A DNA stretch of 5,131 bases from an uncultured Planctomycetaceae bacterium. Lineage in GTDB: Bacteria > Planctomycetota > Planctomycetia > Planctomycetales > Planctomycetaceae. The stretch lies in NCBI GenBank assembly GCA_903823545.1, contig CAIJTL010001310.1, forward strand, positions 1 through 5,131, read 5' to 3'. The notes under the pieces were generated by a model. That model was not told the origin of the DNA and searched no databases. It saw only the letters and a program-made list of their open reading frames with translations. Shown here one piece after another: positions 1-5,111 of the stretch; position 1 is the first letter of the stretch; each line of letters begins with the position of its first letter. The position numbers were made by a program, and so were the translations under genes.

Positions 1-461
1 CCGGCGAACTCACGCGGAAAGTCGCTTCGCAACTTCTGCAGGCTGCGCGTCGTTCCCGGACACGACCCTTTGCACTGCGTGAAAAAGTAATTGATGATCA
101 CCATCTGATCCTGGACCAGATCGTCATAGAACTTGACCGCGTTCCCGTTGTGATCGATCAGATCGATGTTGGGAAACTTCATGGAAACCCGGTTAGGCGT
201 CTTCGGCTCGGCGAGACCATCGTCGAGCGAAGCGATGCGGTCCGCGTTGAGTTCCGCATACGGGTCCGTCGTTTCGGGGGCCGTTGGTGCGGGGTCCACT
301 GGTGCGGGGGCCGCTGGTGCGGGGACCGCTGCAACGGTGACCGTCGCCGAGGGAACGGCGGCTGGCGGGTTCTCCAAGGTCATTGATCCCGGCTGGGACT
401 GACATCCCGCGATCAGTAGCAACGCGACGAAGGCGTGTGAGGCGAGCAATGCGCGCAACAT
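1..461 (-). CDS. SCO1/SenC/PrrC-family lipoprotein, C-terminus cut off by the window edge
   Basis: The frame opens at an ATG at 461 and runs without a stop to the left edge, giving 153 complete residues. Residues 1-20 form a lipoprotein signal: a short hydrophobic stretch ends in a lipobox I-A-G-C with Cys20 as the lipidated residue. Residues 30-68 are a Pro/Ala-rich linker with tandem PAP units, a likely tether from membrane to domain. From about residue 90 a thioredoxin-like SCO domain begins, with FPNIDLIDHNG followed by INYFFTQCKGSCPGTT. Cys130 and Cys134 make the CxxxC motif that binds copper or exchanges disulfides in SCO proteins. The distal His ligand of the family lies beyond the window. 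SCO proteins usually deliver copper to the CuA site of cytochrome oxidase or act as thiol reductases. Lying 120 bases downstream of a multicopper oxidase, this one may serve that enzyme or a nearby oxidase. The Shine-Dalgarno is weak (GGAA, about 9 bases upstream). The family call is secure; the client is inferred. Confidence 0.88.
   Translation of the reverse strand, partial: MLRALLASHAFVALLLIAGCQSQPGSMTLENPPAAVPSATVTVAAVPAPAAPAPVDPAPTAPETTDPYAELNADRIASLDDGLAEPKTPNRVSMKFPNIDLIDHNGNAVKFYDDLVQDQMVIINYFFTQCKGSCPGTTRSLQKLRSDFPREFA
279..330 (-). repeat. 15-bp tandem repeat coding the Pro/Ala linker of the SCO protein
   Basis: Three full 15-bp units (279-293, 294-308, 309-323) and a partial fourth are visible on the plus strand, with the core CTGGTGCGGG and few differences. 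On the coding strand they encode repeated PAP-type pentapeptides. The repeat is in frame, so gain or loss of units would lengthen or shorten the linker between lipid anchor and SCO domain without breaking the gene. Confidence 0.8.
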
Positions 462-497
462 GGCTGACGATTCCAAAGGGGGAATGATTCGAGAAGA

Positions 498-524
498 GCG
501 GCACTCCGATTTTCGAGGCACCGC
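498..524 (-). terminator. Imperfect hairpin between oxidase and SCO gene
   Basis: Arms 498-509 and 513-524 can form a 12-position stem with three G-U type pairs and one mismatch around a three-base loop. On the minus strand it follows the stronger hairpin at 534-562 and precedes a short T/C-rich stretch. It may be the second of two weak terminators or an mRNA-stabilising structure. There is no true T-run, so the terminator call is tentative. Confidence 0.3.
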
Positions 525-533
525 ACTAAGAGA

Positions 534-562
534 GTGCGTCCCACGCAACCCGCGGGACGCAC
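534..562 (-). terminator. GC-rich hairpin just downstream of the multicopper oxidase
   Basis: The arms GTGCGTCCC (534-542) and GGGACGCAC (554-562) are perfectly complementary over 9 bp around an 11-base spacer. The structure begins about 20 bases after the oxidase stop codon, and on the minus strand it is followed by TCTCTT. Position and stability fit a terminator or a 3' mRNA-processing barrier. The weak T tract suggests incomplete termination, leaving some readthrough into the SCO gene. Confidence 0.5.
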
Positions 563-581
563 ACAGGCATCGTTCCGCCGG

Positions 582-2363
582 TTAGGGGAACGACTGCTGA
601 ATCGGCTGTGGCGATTCGGTCGGCTCCATGCGGGGATCAAAGTTGAACATCATCCGCATGTCTTCGTGCTCGAGGTTGTGACAGTGGAAGACGAACGGCC
701 CCTTGAAGGTTCGAAACTTCATGAAGATCTCGACTTCACTGCCCGCGCCCAGCAGCGTCGTATCGCTCTTAAAGCGGTCTGCCAGTGGCGGAAGCTGACC
801 ATCGATGCTCTGAATCTGGTGCGATTCGAGGTGAATGTGGATCGGGTGCCACCATCCGCCCCCTGGATTCTTCAGAATCCAGCGTTCTGCGGTACCGATC
901 GTAGGACACGCGTTGGCCACCTCGGGCTCGTAGAATTTCTTATTGATCTGCCAGGCCCCCTTGCCCCGCCCAAACTCGAAGGTGCGAGTGCGAACGATCT
1001 CACTCGCCAGGATCGGGGTATGCGGGCGCAGAGGCGTTCCCACTTGGACCGTCGCGCTGTTGGGTTGCTTCGGTCCCTCGACAACGAACTTGATGAGCGG
1101 AAATCCTGGAATCTGAAGGTTGCGATCCGTAAGAGTTCCGCCTGGACCTCGCCCATCCGTCTGAACGAGGATGTTTTCCAGAAACAGTTCGTCGGGGGCG
1201 TTGGTGAAGTCGATCACCACGTCGGCCCGCTTGGCCATTCCCAGCAGCAAGGTCTCGCGTTCGATAGCCTGCGGATACAACCAGCTGTCCGTTCCGAGAC
1301 CGATGAACGGCTGGCCGTTGCTGAGTCGCAACTCGAATATCCGTGCGTTAGCTCCATTCAAGAATCGGAAGCGATACTTGCGGCGCTGAACATGGAACTT
1401 CGGCTGCGCCTTTCCATTGGCACACATCAGGTCGCCGAGTGCGCCATCGTGGTTCAGCGGATCGTGGAAGATCGAACCGTCGGGATTGAGTGTTCGATCC
1501 TGAAGAGCGATCGGAATGTCATACGGATCGCCGGGCAGCACATTGCTGCTGATCAGCCCCCACTCGAGCTCATCGAACATCAGATTGAATCCCGCCATGC
1601 CCGCCTCCACGTATTTCGACGTGAGGTCCATCGCGTGATCGTGATACCAACACGTGGAGGCGGCCTCGGACATCTCGAGCGGTCCGGATTTTCCATCACC
1701 GACGCGCGGGACCGAGTTTGTGTAGTAGTAGTCTCGCGCCTGGCCGGGCAGGACATAAAAGGTCGGGAATCCGTCGGAATGGGCCGGATTGTGACCGCCG
1801 TGCAGGTGAATCCCCTGTTCCTCTTCGAGCTCGTTATTCGTCCGAACAATACACGGTTCGCCGATGCGGGTCTTGAAGGTCGGACCCGGCCACATGCCGT
1901 CATATCCCATGATCGGCGTGTTGACACCGGGAATGATCTGTTGCACCCCGCGTTTCATGCACAACTCGTAGTACTTCATCGGGTGCAGTTCGTAGAGCGA
2001 ACGATCGAAATTGTTGCCGCCGAAATACTCAGGAGCAATTCCGTGGAAGACCTCGCCCGGAACGAAGCCCGCAGGCGGAGCGCCCACGCTGAGCGGCTGC
2101 TTGATGGGAGGGATCGGCAGATTCTGAGTAAATGGCACGAACTTAAATGGCGTCGTCGGGCCATTGCCAGCAGCCAACTTTGCGGTCGCATCAGTTACTC
2201 CGCCCCCTCCGCCCTTGCCGCCCTTGCCGCCCTTGGCTCCAATCGCCACGGTGCCAAATCCGGCAAACAGGCCGGCTCCCAACGCGGCTGAACCAGCTTG
2301 CAACACGCGACGGCGTGTCACTTGAGATTCATCAGATTGATTTTCTTTTCGATTTAAAGACAC
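582..2363 (-). CDS. Tat-exported three-domain multicopper oxidase (CotA/phenoxazinone-synthase-like)
   Basis: This is 593 residues from a GTG start at 2363, chosen because AGAGGG sits 9 bases upstream. The open frame continues up to a TTG at 2468, but that stretch has no ribosome site and contains an intergenic hairpin. A twin-arginine motif TRRRVLQ (residues 16-22) and a hydrophobic segment to about residue 43 indicate export of a folded, copper-loaded protein. A Gly/Lys-rich stretch follows. Copper sites are complete: HLHG (H186, H188), CWYHDH (H241, H243), HPIHIH (H506, H509, H511) and HCHNLEHEDMRM (H560, C561, H562, H566, M571). By family rules H506, C561, H566 and M571 form the type 1 site and the other eight His the trinuclear cluster that reduces O2 to water. 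HLHGGHNPAHSDG resembles the CotA, bilirubin oxidase and phenoxazinone synthase group. No Met-rich helix of the CueO kind is seen. Substrate could be phenolics, a metal ion such as Cu(I), Mn(II) or Fe(II), or another reductant; the sequence does not decide. Confidence 0.95.
   Translation of the reverse strand: MSLNRKENQSDESQVTRRRVLQAGSAALGAGLFAGFGTVAIGAKGGKGGKGGGGGVTDATAKLAAGNGPTTPFKFVPFTQNLPIPPIKQPLSVGAPPAGFVPGEVFHGIAPEYFGGNNFDRSLYELHPMKYYELCMKRGVQQIIPGVNTPIMGYDGMWPGPTFKTRIGEPCIVRTNNELEEEQGIHLHGGHNPAHSDGFPTFYVLPGQARDYYYTNSVPRVGDGKSGPLEMSEAASTCWYHDHAMDLTSKYVEAGMAGFNLMFDELEWGLISSNVLPGDPYDIPIALQDRTLNPDGSIFHDPLNHDGALGDLMCANGKAQPKFHVQRRKYRFRFLNGANARIFELRLSNGQPFIGLGTDSWLYPQAIERETLLLGMAKRADVVIDFTNAPDELFLENILVQTDGRGPGGTLTDRNLQIPGFPLIKFVVEGPKQPNSATVQVGTPLRPHTPILASEIVRTRTFEFGRGKGAWQINKKFYEPEVANACPTIGTAERWILKNPGGGWWHPIHIHLESHQIQSIDGQLPPLADRFKSDTTLLGAGSEVEIFMKFRTFKGPFVFHCHNLEHEDMRMMFNFDPRMEPTESPQPIQQSFP
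2211..2237 (-). repeat. 9-bp tandem repeat coding Lys-Gly-Gly after the Tat signal
   Basis: Three consecutive 9-bp units (2211-2219, 2220-2228, 2229-2237; the first two identical, the third with one change) encode K-G-G repeats followed by a run of Gly. They lie directly after the hydrophobic core of the Tat signal, near the predicted cleavage site, and would form a flexible basic segment at the mature N-terminus. In-frame repeats like this can change copy number without disrupting the enzyme. Confidence 0.75.
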
Positions 2364-2372
2364 GATGCGTTT

Positions 2373-2378
2373 CCCTCT
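2373..2378 (-). promoter_or_regulatory. Ribosome binding site deciding the oxidase GTG start
   Basis: AGAGGG on the minus strand, 9 bases upstream of GTG 2363, is the only good Shine-Dalgarno match in the 105-base gap. It places the Tat motif about 16 residues from the N-terminus, as is usual for Tat signals; the TTG alternative would put it past residue 50. Confidence 0.7.
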
Positions 2379-2410
2379 TGATGATGAAGATTGAATGATG
2401 GTTTCCGGTA

Positions 2411-2440
2411 GGGAATGCTCCGTCGAACCGGAGCACTCCC
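2411..2440 (-). terminator. Strong 12-bp hairpin between the DUF5666-like gene and the oxidase gene
   Basis: Arms 2411-2422 and 2429-2440 pair over all 12 positions (one G-U) around a six-base loop. The hairpin starts about 29 bases after the upstream stop codon and ends about 33 bases before the oxidase ribosome site. There is no T-run on either strand, so it may act as a partial terminator, an RNase barrier giving the first gene a longer-lived message, or an attenuator. Its presence inside the upstream extension of the oxidase frame also argues that the extension is not translated. Confidence 0.55.
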
Positions 2441-2468
2441 CGTTACTGCACTGCTTTGAAGACGGCAA

Positions 2469-3425
2469 CTACCGAACGGTGACGTCCACTTCATGGACGC
2501 CGCCGTTGGTTGAGGTCGCTCGGACACGAGCGGGTGTCGCCGCCAAATTGGTACGACGGAGTTGGAATGTCCCTTGAGCGGGATTCAGTTCGTCTTGAAC
2601 TACGGGAACAACTCCCAGAACCGCACCGTTGGCGGGATCTGTGATCGTGATGTTCACACCCGCTTCAAACGGAGTCACGATGCCCAGGACTCGTAGTTCG
2701 CTCCGATTGCGGTCGCGGTTTCGTCCTTCCGCACGAGTGATCCGCACCGTGTCACTGCCGGGGGTAGCTGGAACCACTTCGGTTTCGACGGTCACGGCGT
2801 ATTGAATTCCGTTGTGGTAATAACCAACGACCGTCACCAAGCCACCGATTTGGGTGGCGAGATCGTTGATCGTGATCGGCTCGGCACCAGCATCCAGAAT
2901 CTCGGAGGGAAAGCGTTGGTCAGGATTCATCTGGCAGTTGACACCATTAAGCACGAACGAGTTGTTCGCGACGTCCACGGAGTCCAATTCTCCTGAGAGC
3001 ACGTTCTCGGCGAGCTCCACCACGGCCTCAGTCAGCCGGAAGACTCGACCGTTCGCTGTTCGTTCAATGACCCCCGCTCCTTTCAAGGTGCCACCGGTGT
3101 AGCCAGGATTTTCCGTCGTCGAACCGAAGATCGAGCGAACGCGGCCAGGAGCATTCGCGTCAAGCAAACGATTCATCGTTGCTCCCGTGATTCCCGCCGT
3201 CCCCTCCAAGACCAAATTCGCTGGAACAACAACAGTCATTCCCTGAACGGTGATTGTTCCGGCCACGGGGTCAATCGCGGAGATCGGACCTTCGACAGCG
3301 AATCCAGCGGCCAGTCCGACCTGAGCCTGTGCTGTCGATGCTCCCAACCAAAATCCCATCGCACAACTTGCCGCCAAAAGCGCTCGCACAAACTCGCGAA
3401 TGGTCCCAATTCGCAGTTTCATCAT
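2469..3425 (-). CDS. Secreted protein with DUF5666-like beta-rich repeats
   Basis: This is 318 residues from ATG 3425, with GGGGAG six bases upstream; a second ATG follows at once and could also serve. Residues 1-34 are a Sec signal peptide with a basic start (MMKLR), a hydrophobic core and a cleavage site after A-Q-A (32-34). The mature part is beta-rich. Residues about 44-75 (VEGPISAIDPVAGTITVQG) and 144-216 (SGELDSVDVANNSFVLNG, later GGLVTVVGYYHNGIQYAV) look like two DUF5666-type units with the pattern G-x-I-x-x-I-D, T-I-T-V-x-G, then V-x-V-x-G. Residues about 226-318 form another beta-sandwich-like part after an Arg-rich stretch (RNRDRNR). It carries no catalytic motif and only two Cys, one in the signal peptide and one at residue 164. 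The function of DUF5666 is unknown. As first gene before a multicopper oxidase and a SCO protein it may be an envelope partner of the oxidase; this is inferred from order alone. Confidence 0.8.
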   Translation of the reverse strand: MMKLRIGTIREFVRALLAASCAMGFWLGASTAQAQVGLAAGFAVEGPISAIDPVAGTITVQGMTVVVPANLVLEGTAGITGATMNRLLDANAPGRVRSIFGSTTENPGYTGGTLKGAGVIERTANGRVFRLTEAVVELAENVLSGELDSVDVANNSFVLNGVNCQMNPDQRFPSEILDAGAEPITINDLATQIGGLVTVVGYYHNGIQYAVTVETEVVPATPGSDTVRITRAEGRNRDRNRSELRVLGIVTPFEAGVNITITDPANGAVLGVVPVVQDELNPAQGTFQLRRTNLAATPARVRATSTNGGVHEVDVTVR

Positions 3426-3431
3426 GATGAA

Positions 3432-3437
3432 CTCCCC
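3432..3437 (-). promoter_or_regulatory. Ribosome binding site of the DUF5666-like gene
   Basis: GGGGAG on the minus strand lies six bases before ATG 3425, good spacing for the first of the two adjacent ATG codons. No convincing -35/-10 pair was found in the A/T-rich stretch just upstream (3440-3460). Confidence 0.6.
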
Positions 3438-3522
3438 ATTTTGAAAACAATTATTGACTCGCCTTCTCGAATCCCACCGCAGGGCCAGCGCGTATCAAAG
3501 TTGCTGACCTGTGAGGAATTCC

Positions 3523-3567
3523 GCTCCGTGTGAGCGTGGCGGTAAACCGCAAGCAGCGTGCCGGAGC
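3523..3567. repeat. Nested inverted repeats in the gap
   Basis: The outer arms GCTCCG (3523-3528) and CGGAGC (3562-3567) enclose an inner hairpin GCGGT-AA-ACCGC (3539-3550). The stems are short and the structure is unlabelled; it could be a 5' leader structure of the message that starts upstream of the DUF5666-like gene, or chance in GC-rich DNA. Confidence 0.3.
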
Positions 3568-3625
3568 ACTCGACGCCGCGCGGAATACAGCCCGCGCTCA
3601 GCCGAGCGATCAGGCCCGAACGCCG

Positions 3626-3674
3626 AAAAATACGCGGGCGGATCGCGTATCAAGAGAGTTGATACACGCCGCCC
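3626..3674 (-). terminator. Intrinsic terminator downstream of the transposase remnant
   Basis: On the minus strand GGGCGG-CGT-GTATCAA pairs with TTGATAC-GCG-AT-CCGCCC: 16 base pairs with one two-base bulge and a five-base CTCTC loop (3636-3674). It is followed after five bases by a T5 run (3630-3626). It would stop transcription from the insertion sequence and the 3727-4311 frame before it enters the copper gene set. Confidence 0.6.
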
Positions 3675-3726
3675 ATGCACGCTCGGCAGGTCGCTGCGGC
3701 GCAAAGTTCACGAAACATTGCAACGT

Positions 3727-3936
3727 TCAAAGGCGAACAACTCGCCAAACATCGCAGGCTTCGAAATGGATGTCGGAAGTGTCCCGGATGGCTTCGGTCT
3801 CAATCGGCGCCTGACTAATTTCAGCAACGAGCGTGTTGAGTGTTCTCAACACATCGCGCTGACGTGCAGAAAGCCGAATCTCGGCATCTTGCGCGTGTCC
3901 GGCAACCTCATCGGCGGTGATCAACATTGCGGTCAT
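3727..3936 (-). CDS. Possible small winged-helix-like protein (69 aa), uncertain
   Basis: This frame is continuous with the transposase 3' fragment but lies beyond the point where ISAs1 transposases normally end. From ATG 3936 (AGGGGA about 10 bases upstream) it gives 69 residues beginning MTAMLITADEVAG. It then reads LSARQRDVLRTLNTLVAEI, a likely first helix, and ETEAIRDTSDI followed by CDVWRVVRL, which could be the two helices of a helix-turn-helix. It stops at TGA 3727 right after the putative recognition helix, so it would lack the wing and may itself be truncated. The pattern is amphipathic and protein-like rather than random, but I recognise no specific family. Alternatives are a readthrough tail of the transposase or the decayed start of a regulator gene. 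Confidence 0.3.
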   Translation of the reverse strand: MTAMLITADEVAGHAQDAEIRLSARQRDVLRTLNTLVAEISQAPIETEAIRDTSDIHFEACDVWRVVRL

Positions 3937-3953
3937 CGGAACCCGTTCCCCTG

Positions 3954-3970
3954 GCCGCCGACATGGCGGC
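3954..3970. repeat. Perfect 6-bp hairpin after the transposase homology
   Basis: GCCGCC (3954-3959) and GGCGGC (3965-3970) flank a five-base loop. It lies between the last transposase-like residue and the ATG at 3936, close to where the 3' end of the insertion sequence should be. It could be a remnant of the element's end or a weak terminator; no T-run follows. Confidence 0.3.
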
Positions 3971-4235
3971 TGAATGTCCCGCAACTCTAGGTCAGTCCCC
4001 TGACAAGCGAGGAAGTCGTCGTTCCAGCCGGCGATTTGCATCTTGCCTCGCAAACTTTCTTTGAGCGGATGGTGCTTGAGTCGCGTGATGGCGAAGCGTC
4101 GTAGCCAGCTCAGGTTGTTGCCGAGGGTTCGTTCTCGCGTGCGGCTCTCGTCTTCGCGGAAGTTCACGTCCAGCACCCAGTGCATGGACTCGATGCCCCA
4201 GTGGCCGCGAACCGCTTCGCCGAAGCGCGGGCCGC

Positions 4236-4805
4236 TCAGGTAGCGGCTGAGGATGTAATACCGCACATCGTGAGACGCACCGCATAGCCGATGGCTTTGA
4301 TCCACGGCCACTCCTTCTTCATCGCGAAGTCCTGGGGAATCTTGGTGACGAGGTAGGCGCGTTCGTCGATGCGGCCGTGTCCCACGTCCTCGGTTTCGTG
4401 CTCGCGATAACGCAACTCTTCCAGGTCGAGTTCCAAGTGGTCGCAGAAGAAATCCCGGATCGTTTGAAACAGCTTGGGCTGATTGTCTTTGACCGCAATC
4501 ACGAAGTGGCCCTTCTCGGTCACGATCTGTTTGGCGATCGCTTTCTGGCAGCCGATGGCGTCAATGGTCACGATCGAGTTGCTGAGGTCCAGGCGTGTCA
4601 GCAATTCGGGAATCGCCGTGATTTCGTTGGACTTGTCGGCGGCGGCGACTTGTCCAAGTGTGATCCCTTGCTCGCTGGCCCACGCGCTGACGATGTGCAA
4701 CGGTCCCCAATCTTTGGACGCGTCGTGCGAACGCCGACAACACTTGCCGTCGATCGCCACCAGCCGTCGTTGCCCGGTCGAATCGGCCTCGACACCACTG
4801 GCGAT
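4236..4805 (-). pseudogene. ISAs1-family transposase, middle fragment
   Basis: This is in the same frame as the N-terminal fragment, from which it is separated only by a TGA at 4808-4806. It has the first catalytic Asp in VAIDGK and the second in VTIDAIGCQ, with GHFVIAVKDNQPKL and EDVGHGRIDERAY between and after, all typical of ISAs1 transposases. Homology ends at about 4269 with IGYAVRLT; the remaining codons to 4236 are out of frame. After IDGK the residues are CCRRSHD where the family commonly has a TLRRSHD-like sequence, a small sign of decay. No good start lies inside the fragment; the GTG at 4760 falls within VAIDGK. Confidence 0.85.
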
Positions 4806-5099
4806 TCACTCTTCGAAACACTTCTGGAAAGCCTCGGGCTTGAGGACCATCAGCAGGCGACGAAGACAGTCGCGCGACGGGATGCCGTGAGGCAGCGCGA
4901 GATGCTTGTCCAACCACTCGTGCTTGGACTTGGCCCAGCGATGAATCGCTGTCGGGCCGCTCGCGCCACACAGGATGCCGCAGATACTGATGACCACAAT
5001 ATCTACCAGCAGATGTTTGCGATTCCGCGTGTGACGCGGATCCGACAGCGACTCAAAATGCGAACCGATCGAACCGACATCCACACACAATTCAGCCAC
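4806..5099 (-). pseudogene. ISAs1-family transposase, N-terminal fragment
   Basis: This is 97 residues from GTG 5099, with AGGAGG six bases upstream, ending at TGA 4808-4806. It is the DDE_Tnp_1-associated N-terminal domain of ISAs1/H-repeat transposases: LSDPRHTRNRKHLLVDIVVI, a GxxG-like ICGILCGASG, then AIHRWAKSKHEWL and SRDCLRRLLMVL. The last codons, FQKCFEE, are followed by a TGA where the family normally has a Trp (FEEW-type), so a TGG to TGA change is likely. Alone it has no catalytic residue. Confidence 0.85.
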
Positions 5100-5105
5100 G
5101 CGACA

Positions 5106-5111
5106 CCTCCT
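5106..5111 (-). promoter_or_regulatory. Ribosome binding site of the transposase
   Basis: A consensus AGGAGG lies six bases before GTG 5099, the best Shine-Dalgarno in the window, and fixes the transposase start. Confidence 0.7.

Larger units (their letters stand above)
3426..3726. other. Gap between the broken transposase and the DUF5666-like gene
   Basis: About 300 bases without a credible gene; open frames here have no recognisable domain and no good ribosome site. It holds the terminator at 3626-3674, a 10-bp direct repeat CGCGTATCAA at 3489-3498 and 3644-3653, a nested inverted repeat at 3523-3567, and near 3440-3460 an A/T-rich stretch that is the likeliest place for the promoter of the three-gene set. 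No tRNA or known RNA was recognised. Confidence 0.6.
3727..4311 (-). pseudogene. ISAs1-family transposase, C-terminal fragment with readthrough tail
   Basis: True homology runs from about 4268 to about 4003. It includes DVRYYILSRYLSG, then GHWGIESMHWVLDVNFRED, the family hallmark holding the catalytic Glu of the DDE triad, and NNLSWLRRFAITRLK, ending near GWNDDFLAC. Codons 4311-4270 are out-of-frame sequence before the join. Family members usually stop within a few residues of this point, but here the frame stays open to 3727, so the original stop seems lost or displaced. The first part of this frame lies one frame away from the middle fragment, with several residues missing between them. Confidence 0.8.

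Noticed and set aside
193..504. Minus-strand frame of 103 codons overlapping the SCO gene
   Set aside because: It is a different frame from the SCO protein. Its repeated Gly-Pro-Arg-Thr translation is only the alternate reading of the 15-bp repeat.
534..2291. Very long plus-strand open frame (585 codons) opposite the oxidase
   Set aside because: It lies antisense to a multicopper oxidase with every copper motif intact. Its translation has no recognisable domain and is rich in Arg, His and Val, as expected from the complement of a GC-rich gene.
3492..3498. TTGATAC as a -35 box for the DUF5666-like gene
   Set aside because: Seventeen bases downstream there is GGGATT, a poor -10 match, so the promoter call is not supportable.
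3833..3852. Perfect 8-bp inverted repeat with a four-base loop (GTGTTGAG / CTCAACAC)
   Set aside because: A stem of this length is expected about once by chance in a window this size, and it lies inside the reading frame that encodes VLRTLNT; no regulatory context supports it.
3511..3990. Plus-strand open frame of 159 codons across the gap and the transposase tail
   Set aside because: No domain, no good ribosome site, Arg/Ser-rich low-information translation, and it overlaps the terminator and the opposite frame.
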